A DNA stretch of 64,000 bases from Microvirga flavescens (GTDB lineage: Bacteria; Pseudomonadota; Alphaproteobacteria; Rhizobiales; Beijerinckiaceae): contig NZ_QMKH01000001.1 of NCBI RefSeq assembly GCF_003290125.1, forward strand, positions 930,001-994,000. Direction: 5' to 3'. The first letter of the stretch is position 1; the number at the start of each line of letters is the position of its first letter. The notes beneath the pieces are model-generated. The model saw nothing but the letters and a program-made list of their open reading frames with translations, made no database searches and had not been told where the DNA came from. Of this stretch, positions 54,170-62,276 are shown piece after piece. Made by a program: the position numbers and the translations under genes.

Positions 54170-54365
54170 GATTGGAGCGATGGCCTGAGCGATTTCGGCA
54201 GGGCTGCGTGAAAGCGGAAAGGAGGGCGCGCTGCGCACAGCGGTACAAGGACGATGCTTGCAGATGACGTTGCGTCTCGGGTGCATGGTTCTTGGGGTCA
54301 TCTAGCCACTCGAAAAATGTCCAGGACTGTCCTCCCCACACTGAAAACAGACAGAGCCCATTTCA

Positions 54366-55898
54366 ATGACAATAACCAGACGGAACTTCACGACCGCCCT
54401 TGTTGCCGCTTCCCTTCTCGCACCCTGGTTACCGACGCCCGCACCGGCGCTTGAGGCGGGGACTCTGACAATTGCACAAGGCTTCGATCCTGTGTCGTTG
54501 TGGCCGAACTATTCGACGACTCAAGAGCAGATCAACGTCGGCAATCTCATTGTCGAGACGCTGTTCTGGGTGGATCCCAAGACGAACAAGACAGAAGCAA
54601 TTCTCGCAGAGAAATATGATCTGGTTGATCCAAAGACGGTGAAGATCACACTCCGGCCCGGCATCAAGTTCACGAATGGTGAGCCGCTCAATGCCGATGC
54701 AGTGGTGCACTCCTTCAACGTTTTCATGGATGTAAAGACGACGCCCGCCTATGGCCGGTACGCAGTCACAATCGATAAGGCCGAGAAAGTCGACGATAGA
54801 ACCGTCCTGGTTCACATGAAGTTTCCCTATCCGGCTCTCGACCTGGTTCTCAGCCAGGTCTTCATCCTGCCGCCTGCGTATTGGCGCGAAGTCGGTGGCG
54901 CGGATGGCTTTGGGCGTAAGCCTGTTGGCACAGGGCCCTTCATGCTCAAGGACTGGGTCCGCGACAGCCGCCTCGTGATGGACGCAAACCCGAACTATTG
55001 GGGCGAGGCGCCGAAAGGAATCAAGCGGGTCGTCTGGCGGCCCATCCCCGATGATACGGTGAGGGCGTCGGGGCTTCTCGCAGGCGAGTTCGATATCGCC
55101 ACCAATGTCCCGATCATGTCGTCCGATCAGGTCAAGTCGCAGAAGGGGCTCAAGCTGCTCTCGATTCCGAGCTACCGGATTTTCACAGTGGGGCTTTCGA
55201 ACCTTCCGGATCAGAAGAGCCCTCTGCACGACAAGCGCGTTCGTCAGGCGATCAATTATGCGATCGACAAGAAGGCGATCATTGACGGACTCTTCCGTGG
55301 GGAAGCGAGAGCTCTTAATGGACAGCTTTTGCGTGAATCCCAGATCGGGTTCGACCCTGCGATAAAGGACTATCCGTACGACCCGGCCAAGGCCAAGGCG
55401 CTCCTCGCGGAAGCCGGTTTCCCCAAAGGATTCGAGATCGCATTCAAGTTCCCGACAGGCCGCTATGCGCAGGATAGAGAAGTCGCGGAAGCCGTCGCCG
55501 GCATGCTTGCCGAGGTTGGCATCAACGCCAAGATGATGTCGCTCGAACCCGGCGAGTTCCTGCGCCAGCTCAGCGGACGGGAGTTGCAGCCAATGGGTTA
55601 TGTCGGTCTGGCGCCGGCAGATGATCCTGATCTTCAAATGTCTCAATATCGGTCGGATTGGCGATACTCTTACGTATCAAATCCAGATTTGGATAAGCTG
55701 ATCGATGCGGGCGCGCAGGAAGTGGATCGCGAAAAGCGCGCCGAGATCTATCGTAAGGCTGGCCGTATCATGCACGATGAGGCATCGGTGCTGTTCCTGT
55801 ACCAGGCAATCGACCTCTACGGCATTGCTGACCGCGTGAGTGGTTTTGTTCCACGAGGCGACCAGCGGTGGACGATCTACGGCATGTCCCTGAAATAG
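54366..55898 (+). CDS. Peptide/amide ABC transporter substrate-binding protein 1 (SBP_bac_5)
   Basis: This periplasmic binding protein has 510 residues, the usual length for SBP_bac_5. The N-terminus MTITRRNFTTALVAASLLAP has a twin-arginine-like RRNF signal. Blocks such as LTIAQGFDPVSLWPNYSTTQ, KFTNGEPLNADAVVHSF, PVGTGPFMLKDWVRDSRLVM and DQRWTIYGMSLK define it. It is a close paralogue of the protein at 62277, sharing long matching blocks (YAQDREVAEAVAGMLAEVGI against YAQDKEVAEAVAGMLGEVGV). No permease follows directly; the M19-type gene comes 289 bases later. It may be an accessory receptor for the importer whose permease starts at 63905. The ligand may be a peptide, cyclic amide or hydantoin. 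Confidence 0.9.
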   Translation: MTITRRNFTTALVAASLLAPWLPTPAPALEAGTLTIAQGFDPVSLWPNYSTTQEQINVGNLIVETLFWVDPKTNKTEAILAEKYDLVDPKTVKITLRPGIKFTNGEPLNADAVVHSFNVFMDVKTTPAYGRYAVTIDKAEKVDDRTVLVHMKFPYPALDLVLSQVFILPPAYWREVGGADGFGRKPVGTGPFMLKDWVRDSRLVMDANPNYWGEAPKGIKRVVWRPIPDDTVRASGLLAGEFDIATNVPIMSSDQVKSQKGLKLLSIPSYRIFTVGLSNLPDQKSPLHDKRVRQAINYAIDKKAIIDGLFRGEARALNGQLLRESQIGFDPAIKDYPYDPAKAKALLAEAGFPKGFEIAFKFPTGRYAQDREVAEAVAGMLAEVGINAKMMSLEPGEFLRQLSGRELQPMGYVGLAPADDPDLQMSQYRSDWRYSYVSNPDLDKLIDAGAQEVDREKRAEIYRKAGRIMHDEASVLFLYQAIDLYGIADRVSGFVPRGDQRWTIYGMSLK

Positions 55899-56187
55899 GC
55901 TGCTGCCCTTGTTCTCATTTGCACGGGGATGGCGAGCAATTGCCACTCTTCGTGCAAGTGTTGGATCGACTGTGCCGCTTTGGCTGACGATCCGTCGGCC
56001 TGCCGATGGGCCAAAGAGCGCACTCTCTCCATAACCTGAAGATCGTTGAACGTCGCCTCCGCAACAGCGGATGTGGCGAGGGATCTTCGCGTCTTCCTGC
56101 GGCAAGCCGAGACTCGCTTACACTGGAATTCTTGTCGCCGGCACCCTCTGCGCTCCGCAGAAACCTGTACCTGAAAAGAGGATGTCA

Positions 56188-57204
56188 ATGTCTGCCCAAG
56201 CTTCACAATCTTCGAGACCTCTCGTCATCGACGGGCTCAATTGTGCCGGTCTCACGCGCGAGCAATTGATCCGGACAAAAGAAGGTGGGGTATCCGCCCT
56301 CAATCTGACGGCGATCCGTCCGCCGGCCGGTTTGCATGATGCGCTGCTCCAGCTTGAGCAGGCGCGGGACACTATCGAATCCATGCCCGACCTCGCGACG
56401 ATTGTGACAACCGTCGATGAGATCAAGGCCGCACATGAGAAAGGCGTCATAGGGATCATCCTGGGAGCGCAAAACACGCTCATGGCCGAGCCGGATGTGA
56501 AACTTCTCGCAAGCTTCAAGTCGCTCGGGATGCGGATCATTCAACCGACCTATAACGAGCGGAACGCATTTGGTTACGGCGCGTCCTTTACGAATGGTGG
56601 CGACAAGGGAATCACCGAGGCCGGTCGCCAATGGCTTGCGACGATGGAAGAGCTCGGCATCCTGGTGGATCTGTCCCACTGCGGCCACAAGACCAGCGCC
56701 GACTACATTGCGGCCGCCAAGTCGCCGCTCGTCTTCAGCCACGCAAACGCATTCGCGCTGTGCCCGAGCCCGCGGAACAAGCCTGACGATCTGATCCGCG
56801 CTGTCGCCAAGAATGGCGGCCTGATTGGCGCCGTCACATGGGCGCCGCTCTTGCGCTGGGACGTAAAGCCCTCACTCGATGATGTGATCGATCACATGCA
56901 ACACCTGATCAAGGTGGGCGGGATCGACCATGTCGCTTACGCGAGCGACCTTCCAGAGGCCAATGGCGAAGATCAGGCGAAGTGGGAGACGATGTGGGGG
57001 CCGAACGGAATCTATCCGAACATCACCGGCGTCCTCGGCGATTGGTATCAATATGGAAACCACGTGACCACGGGGATGCAGACAATGTCTCAGACGCCGA
57101 CGGTCTGGGACAAGATGCGGGCGCGCGGCTTCCATGAAAGCGAAATCGAGAAGGTGATGTCAGGAAACTGGCTTCGCGTTCTTGGAGACGTCTGGCCGAA
57201 GTAA
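56188..57204 (+). CDS. M19 membrane-dipeptidase family protein with altered zinc ligands
   Basis: This 338-residue TIM-barrel protein belongs to family M19 (renal dipeptidase). Conserved features are VDLSHCGHKTSADYIAAAKS with His164, LVFSHANAFALCPSPRNKPD with His185, and AYASDLPEANG with Asp254. Active M19 enzymes have HxD in a DGHND motif and a Glu in a GxEGG motif. Here these are DGLNC (residues 15-19) and GAQN (Gln95), so three zinc ligands are replaced. It may bind one metal, use different chemistry, or act on another amide. The ATG at 56188 has AAAAGAGG seven bases upstream; an upstream in-frame frame from 56071 lacks family similarity. Confidence 0.85.
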   Translation: MSAQASQSSRPLVIDGLNCAGLTREQLIRTKEGGVSALNLTAIRPPAGLHDALLQLEQARDTIESMPDLATIVTTVDEIKAAHEKGVIGIILGAQNTLMAEPDVKLLASFKSLGMRIIQPTYNERNAFGYGASFTNGGDKGITEAGRQWLATMEELGILVDLSHCGHKTSADYIAAAKSPLVFSHANAFALCPSPRNKPDDLIRAVAKNGGLIGAVTWAPLLRWDVKPSLDDVIDHMQHLIKVGGIDHVAYASDLPEANGEDQAKWETMWGPNGIYPNITGVLGDWYQYGNHVTTGMQTMSQTPTVWDKMRARGFHESEIEKVMSGNWLRVLGDVWPK

Positions 57205-57222
57205 CGAGAAATCCAATGGGGG

Positions 57223-57246
57223 CTGCCGCGCCGAATCTCGCGGCAG
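57223..57246. repeat. GC-rich hairpin downstream of the dipeptidase homologue
   Basis: CTGCCGCG (57223-57230) pairs with CGCGGCAG (57239-57246) across CCGAATCT. It sits 18 bases after the dipeptidase stop and 83 before the bicupin start. There is no T-run, so termination would have to be Rho-dependent. It may simply stabilise the upstream message. Confidence 0.5.
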
Positions 57247-57329
57247 TCCCTCGCAGTTCCGAAAACTAAAAGGGAAGCGTTCTGGCCCAGCGAGTGTCGG
57301 ACGCCGATATGCTGAACGGGGGTTCAACA

Positions 57330-58085
57330 ATGCCGACAAACCCAATCCGCTTCCAACCAAACGGACTTCGGGGGACCGATCTCGCCATTTGGGATCCTGT
57401 CCTCATAGACGAGGCGGCGGACGTCCTTCCGACGCAGAGAGGCGAACTCTTCTACGAAGATGAAGCTTCCGGCGTTTCGGTCGGCATCTGGGAGTCGACA
57501 CCTTTCACCGGTGTCATGGCTCCATACCCCGTCCACGAATTCATGATCGTTCTCGAGGGGGCTGTTACCATTATAACGAAGGCGGGTGACAGGACAGTCA
57601 TCGAAGCAGGGCAATCCTTCCTCCTGCCGAAGGGCCTTGAATGCCGATGGCATCAGGATGTCCCGGTAAAAAAGTACTTCATGATCTTCGACAAGCAGGA
57701 TGAACAAGGAATAACCAGCCCTGCGCCATCTTTAGTTGTCGACGGAGCTGCACCGCTCAGCTCAATCGCGGTCAATCCATCCGATCCTCTGCTTGGTCCT
57801 CCGCCCGTTCTTCATGCGAGAACGGCTTTCGAAAACGCCACCGGAGCATGGCGGATCGGTGTGTGGCAGACGGGACCCTATCACCGCAGCAAGGGCCCGT
57901 TTCCTCGATACGAACTGATGCATATCCTCGAAGGTGAAGCATCGATAACGGACCAACGGGGAAACGTCGAAACTTACGGTCCAGGCGAGACGCTCTTCAT
58001 CCCAAAAGGCACGGAGTGCAATTTTCTCGTCGGCGAGCATCTGCGCAAAATCTATTGCATCCTTGATCTTCGGGGCCCTGCCTGA
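57330..58085 (+). CDS. Bicupin protein (DUF861/EutQ-like cupin repeat)
   Basis: This 251-residue protein is made of two cupin domains in tandem. The first includes YPVHEFMIVLEGAVTIITKA and the second PRYELMHILEGEASITDQRG, each with the cupin Glu-rich strand, followed by GPGETLFIPKGTECNF. The DUF861 type binds small organic acids and is common beside amino-acid catabolism genes. The exact product is unknown. Several in-frame starts exist (GTG 57294, ATG 57309, ATG 57330); the last is used because GGGGG precedes it. It is followed by 292 bases before the HyuB gene, a stretch with two palindromes. Confidence 0.82.
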   Translation: MPTNPIRFQPNGLRGTDLAIWDPVLIDEAADVLPTQRGELFYEDEASGVSVGIWESTPFTGVMAPYPVHEFMIVLEGAVTIITKAGDRTVIEAGQSFLLPKGLECRWHQDVPVKKYFMIFDKQDEQGITSPAPSLVVDGAAPLSSIAVNPSDPLLGPPPVLHARTAFENATGAWRIGVWQTGPYHRSKGPFPRYELMHILEGEASITDQRGNVETYGPGETLFIPKGTECNFLVGEHLRKIYCILDLRGPA

Positions 58086-58170
58086 CGAGCCTCCCTTCCG
58101 AGGGCGGCAACGAGACGAAACGGCCTGCGTGTCCTGCAGAAGCTCCTGCCGAGTGCCTCTCAAAGTCTCG

Positions 58171-58195
58171 ATGTTTCATTTAAATGATGAAACAT
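58171..58195. promoter_or_regulatory. TTCA-N6-TGAA palindrome, site B
   Basis: ATGTTTCAT (58171-58179) pairs with ATGAAACAT (58187-58195) across TTAAATG. The core TTCATTTAAATGAT (58175-58188) matches sites A and C. It lies 183 bases upstream of the hyuB start and 86 after the bicupin stop. Confidence 0.7.
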
Positions 58196-58291
58196 GATTT
58201 CTGCTGATCCCGCCCTTGGCGCAGCCCGTACTCCAATGGTGCCTTAATATTCTGCCGGTTGCGGTAAATTTCAGCAAAGCTCACCTTGCGT

Positions 58292-58313
58292 AAGTTTCAA
58301 TTTAATGAAACTT
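58292..58313. promoter_or_regulatory. TTCA-N6-TGAA palindrome, site C
   Basis: AAGTTTCA (58292-58299) pairs perfectly with TGAAACTT (58306-58313) across ATTTAA. The core TTCAATTTAATGAA (58296-58309) matches site A in all but the centre. It is 65 bases upstream of the hyuB start, the right place for an operator overlapping the promoter. Confidence 0.75.
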
Positions 58314-58377
58314 TTCGATTCAGCGACGCCTCTCCACCGAGGCTACCGGCCCAGACAGATTTGCGAGGACAGACCCA

Positions 58378-60063
58378 ATGGATATCCGCGTGGAAGAAAG
58401 CGCAGCACTCCCTCCTGCAGATGGCAGCTCCGCTGAGAACGTCGTCGAGCATCAAATCAAATGGGGGCGCCTCACCGCGATGATGGATGAAGTCGACACC
58501 ATCCTTTTGCGGACGGCTTTCTCGACGATCGTCAGTGAATCGCGAGATTACGCGGTTGTCCTTCTCGACGAGAAGGCAAGGTCCATCGCGCAGTCGCAGA
58601 TTTGCGTTCCGGCTTTCACATGCTCGCTTCCCACCGCGACACGCTCGATGCTCGAGGTCTTCCCCCGGGAGACTCTGAAGGAGGGTGACGTCCTCATCAC
58701 GAACGATCCCTGGCTGTGTCACGGGCATCTTCCCGACTTCTACATCGTCATGCCCGTCTTCCATGAAGGGAAGATCGTGGCCTTCATCGCGACTGCGGCG
58801 CACATCTCGGACATTGGCGGACGACTGGATGAACTGAACGCGCGCGATCTGTACGAGGAAGGTTTGCGCATTCCGCCGAGCAAACTTTACGAAGGCGGAA
58901 AGCCGAACGATCAGCTTATTCGCATGATCGAGGCAAATGTCCGATTCCCTCGCCTTGTTCTTGGAGATGTCGGTGCAATCATCGGCGCCGCAAAGGTTGG
59001 CGCGGAGCGTTATGTTGAACTCGTCAAGGAGTACGGCCTTCCGGCAATGAGCGCGGCGGCCGACTTCATTCTGGCGCGCTCCGAAGCGGCCATGCGGGCG
59101 GCGATTTCGTGTATTCCCGATGGAGACTATGAGGGGTTTGCGCAGTGCGACGGTGTGACGTCTGTCACGGAAATACGCCTCAAGATTTCCGTTAGAGATG
59201 ACAGCATGTTCCTGGATTATACCGGATCAAGCCCGCAGAAGTCGGATGCTGCGGTCAATGTCGTTAAAAACGTCACGCACGCGCATTCCCTTCTCGCGCT
59301 AAAGTGCAGCCTGTGTCCCGATCTTCCGAACAATGAAGGCTTGTTCAGCCCTATCAAGACCTTTGCGCCTGAGGGCAGCATTTTGAATGCGCGCTTCCCC
59401 GCTGCTGTCAGGGCACGATCAAGAACAAGCTTCCACACGCACACGGCGATCTACGATGCGCTGTCGAAAGTCACGCCGGGCGCCGTGCAGGCGACAAGCG
59501 GTTCATTCTGGTCGCTGCGTTTCCTCTGCAACGACGATGATGGGCATCCATTCATCGTTCATGTTCTGCCGAATGGCGGTCAGGGCGCCTCTCGCGGATT
59601 GGATGGGCATTCCACGACGGCCTTCCCTGGCTGCTCGATGGTCACACCCGCAGAAATCATTGAAACAAACGGCCCCGTGCTGATCAAAGAGCGGGCGTTC
59701 CGTCAAGACTCGGGAGGCGCAGGTCAGTTCCGCGGCGGCCTTGGCCAGACAATCCGCGTAACTCCCGCTGGCGATCTGCCCGTCCGCATCACGATCCGTC
59801 CCGACCGGACGCGCTTTCCTGCGGACGGTCTCCTGGGTGGGAAACCCGGTGGGCTGGGAGAGCTACTTCTGGATGGCGCTTCAATCGAGCCCGATCCGTT
59901 CACACTCATGCCGGGGCAGGACTTCACATTGAACCTTCCTGGAGGCGGCGGGTTCGGCGATCCACGGGAGAGAGACTCCGACCAGGTCGCACAGGACCTG
60001 AAGCTGGGACTGATAAGCCCGGACGCGGCGCGTGATGTTTATGGCCACGCGACCGAACAATGA
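58378..60063 (+). CDS. hyuB: Hydantoinase B/oxoprolinase family protein (HyuB)
   Basis: This 561-residue protein is the B-type subunit of the ATP-dependent hydantoinase/5-oxoprolinase family. ITNDPWLCHGHLPDFYIVMP and NEGLFSPIKTFAPEGSILNA match the family, and the C-terminus ends LPGGGGFGDPRERDSDQV, the usual HyuB tail. It is expected to work with HyuA in ring opening of a cyclic amide such as a hydantoin, 5-oxoproline or a related lactam. The order here is hyuB then hyuA, opposite to many operons. The start at 58378 has GAGGACAG upstream and follows site C. Confidence 0.92.
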   Translation: MDIRVEESAALPPADGSSAENVVEHQIKWGRLTAMMDEVDTILLRTAFSTIVSESRDYAVVLLDEKARSIAQSQICVPAFTCSLPTATRSMLEVFPRETLKEGDVLITNDPWLCHGHLPDFYIVMPVFHEGKIVAFIATAAHISDIGGRLDELNARDLYEEGLRIPPSKLYEGGKPNDQLIRMIEANVRFPRLVLGDVGAIIGAAKVGAERYVELVKEYGLPAMSAAADFILARSEAAMRAAISCIPDGDYEGFAQCDGVTSVTEIRLKISVRDDSMFLDYTGSSPQKSDAAVNVVKNVTHAHSLLALKCSLCPDLPNNEGLFSPIKTFAPEGSILNARFPAAVRARSRTSFHTHTAIYDALSKVTPGAVQATSGSFWSLRFLCNDDDGHPFIVHVLPNGGQGASRGLDGHSTTAFPGCSMVTPAEIIETNGPVLIKERAFRQDSGGAGQFRGGLGQTIRVTPAGDLPVRITIRPDRTRFPADGLLGGKPGGLGELLLDGASIEPDPFTLMPGQDFTLNLPGGGGFGDPRERDSDQVAQDLKLGLISPDAARDVYGHATEQ

Positions 60064-62186
60064 ATCTGATCCCCGAAAGCATGTGGAACACTAAAATGAC
60101 GCGCAAGCTTCGCCTCGGCTTCGACATCGGCGGGACCTTCACGGACTTCGTTATTGCAGACGAGCAATCCGGTGAGATGTTTTTGGAAAAGTGCCTTACG
60201 ACGCCGGACGATCCCTCGCGCGGCGTTCGAAACGGGTTCAATCTCCTTTTTGAGCGTCTGGAGATCGACGGATCCGATCTCGATGTCGCCATTCATGCAA
60301 CGACTCTCATTACCAATGCCTTGATTGAGCGTCGTGGAGTGAAGACCGCGCTTGTGACGACGCAAGGGTTCAGGGACATCCTGGAGATGGGGAGCGAGGT
60401 TCGCTACGATCTCTATGATCTTTTCATGGAGAAGCCTGCGCCGCTCATTCCCCGCGATCTGCGATTTGAGGTCGGGGAGCGTCTGAAAAGCGACGGAAGT
60501 GTCATCACTCCCCTCTCCGAGTCGGAAATCGTTTCACTCTGCGCGCACCTGAAGGAAATTGACGTCAAATCCGTCGCGATCGCATTCATTCATGCGTTCA
60601 GAAACCCGGCGCATGAGCGTCGCGCGGCTGAGATCATGAAGCGGGAGATGCCCGACGTCGTCATATGCATGTCGAGTTCCGTCGCTCCGGAAATACGAGA
60701 GTTTGAGCGAACGAGCACGACGAGCGCGAACGCGTATGCGATGCCGATCACAAAAGAATATCTCGACGTCGTCACCGACACTCTCAAGACGGCGAAATAC
60801 GGAAAAGATCTCTACATGATGCTGTCGTCGGGCGGCGTTTCCGATGCCGGCGTGGCAAAGGAATTTCCGATCCGGATGCTCGAATCCGGACCAGCCGCAG
60901 GAGTTCTTGCTGCGATTTTCTATGCGAAGCAGCTCGGCATCCCAAGCCTCGTCACCTTCGACATGGGAGGAACAACCGCCAAGGTCGGCGTCGTGAAAAA
61001 CTACGAGGCGGCCAAGTCCAACATCTTCGAGTTCGGCAGAGTAGCGCGCTTCAAGAAGGGAAGCGGCATTCCGGTCAAGATACCGATGATCGAACTCATC
61101 GAAATTGGCGCGGGAGGCGGCAGCATCGCCGGGGTTGATCAACTGGGTCTTCTCAAGGTCGGGCCGCACAGCGCCAGCGCTCAACCGGGTCCCGCCTGCT
61201 ATGGCCTCGGCGGCGATCTGCCGACGGTGACGGACAGCAATCTCGTTTTGGGTAACCTGAATCCGGGCTACTTCCTTGGCGGGTCCATGAAGCTCGATCT
61301 CAACGCAGCGAGGGACGCGCTGAAGACGAGTGTGGCGGATCCGCTGGGACTCTCCGTGGAAGCTGCCGCGGCCGGTGTCTTCGATGTGGTCAATCAAAGC
61401 ATGCTCTCCGCAATGAAGGTTCATATCACGGAGAGAGGTGAAGATCCGCGCAAGTTCTATCTGTTTGCGTTTGGTGGTGCCGGACCGGCTCATGCCTATG
61501 AGTTGGCGCGTGCGCTTCACATGAAGGGCGTCATCATTCCCAATGGTGCAGGGGCGGCCTCGGCGATGGGTCTTGTCACGAGCGGCGTCTCATTCGACTT
61601 CGCCCGGTCTCTCGTTACTCAGCTTAATCGTACTCCCTGGAGCGAGATCGAGCATCTCTATGAGGAGATGGCCGAGGAAGGCTTGAAGATCCTCGACGGA
61701 ATCGGCATCGAACGGGGATCTCCCGAAATCTCGATCGCCTATCAGATGGATCTGCGCCACAAGGGCCAGGGCCATGAAGTGACGGTGACGATTCCCGCCG
61801 AGCTCATCCGAGAGGGCGCGCCGGATCGCATCTCCGAATTGTTCTACGACGTTCATGAGAAGAAGTTCGGACACGCACATCGCCATCTTCCCGTGCAGCT
61901 CATCACATGCAGGATGACCGTCGGTGCAGGAATGCCCAATCTGCAGCTGATGAAAGTTCCCTCTTCAGGAACTGACTTCTCGCAGGCGCAGAAAGGTTCG
62001 CGGGACGTCTATTTCACCGAGCTCAGGAAGTACGTCAACACGCCGGTCTACGACCGTTATCTGCTGGCGCCGGAAATGGCATTTCCTGGGCCGGCGATCA
62101 TCGAGGAACGGGAGTGCACGGTCGTCGTCGGGCCGTCCGGCAATGTCCGCATCGATGAATACGGGAGCATCTTCATCGATCTTTAG
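60060..62186 (+). CDS. hyuA: Hydantoinase A/oxoprolinase family protein (HyuA)
   Basis: This 708-residue protein is the A-type (ATP-binding) subunit of the same family. RLGFDIGGTFTDFVIADE is the N-terminal phosphate-binding motif, ATTLITNALIERRGVKTALV and LESGPAAGVLAAIFYAKQLG are further family blocks, and EIGAGGGSIAGVDQLGLLKV is the hydantoinase-A signature. The start overlaps the hyuB stop (ATGA), so the pair is translated together. In-frame ATG codons at 60081 and 60096 are alternative starts. Substrate is set by the pair and could not be read from the sequence. Confidence 0.92.
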   Translation: MNLIPESMWNTKMTRKLRLGFDIGGTFTDFVIADEQSGEMFLEKCLTTPDDPSRGVRNGFNLLFERLEIDGSDLDVAIHATTLITNALIERRGVKTALVTTQGFRDILEMGSEVRYDLYDLFMEKPAPLIPRDLRFEVGERLKSDGSVITPLSESEIVSLCAHLKEIDVKSVAIAFIHAFRNPAHERRAAEIMKREMPDVVICMSSSVAPEIREFERTSTTSANAYAMPITKEYLDVVTDTLKTAKYGKDLYMMLSSGGVSDAGVAKEFPIRMLESGPAAGVLAAIFYAKQLGIPSLVTFDMGGTTAKVGVVKNYEAAKSNIFEFGRVARFKKGSGIPVKIPMIELIEIGAGGGSIAGVDQLGLLKVGPHSASAQPGPACYGLGGDLPTVTDSNLVLGNLNPGYFLGGSMKLDLNAARDALKTSVADPLGLSVEAAAAGVFDVVNQSMLSAMKVHITERGEDPRKFYLFAFGGAGPAHAYELARALHMKGVIIPNGAGAASAMGLVTSGVSFDFARSLVTQLNRTPWSEIEHLYEEMAEEGLKILDGIGIERGSPEISIAYQMDLRHKGQGHEVTVTIPAELIREGAPDRISELFYDVHEKKFGHAHRHLPVQLITCRMTVGAGMPNLQLMKVPSSGTDFSQAQKGSRDVYFTELRKYVNTPVYDRYLLAPEMAFPGPAIIEERECTVVVGPSGNVRIDEYGSIFIDL

Positions 62187-62276
62187 AATTCATTTCACCG
62201 AGCTTCGCCGGCTGGCGAGTTGGCGCAATGAACCCGGGGCGCTGTCGCGTCTCTAAAAACCAGAGGACTTGATGAT

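Larger units (their letters stand above)
53724..54365. other. Intergenic region downstream of hmgA
   Basis: This 642-base stretch has no convincing gene. It holds a strong stem-loop at 53812-53845, an imperfect repeat CTTCA-N5-TGAAG at 53935-53949, a perfect 30-bp palindrome at 53981-54010, and a stem AAAATGAA/TTCATTTT at 54150-54169. The part from about 53980 to 54170 is much more AT-rich than the surrounding genes and is the probable promoter zone for the binding-protein gene at 54366. Confidence 0.6.
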
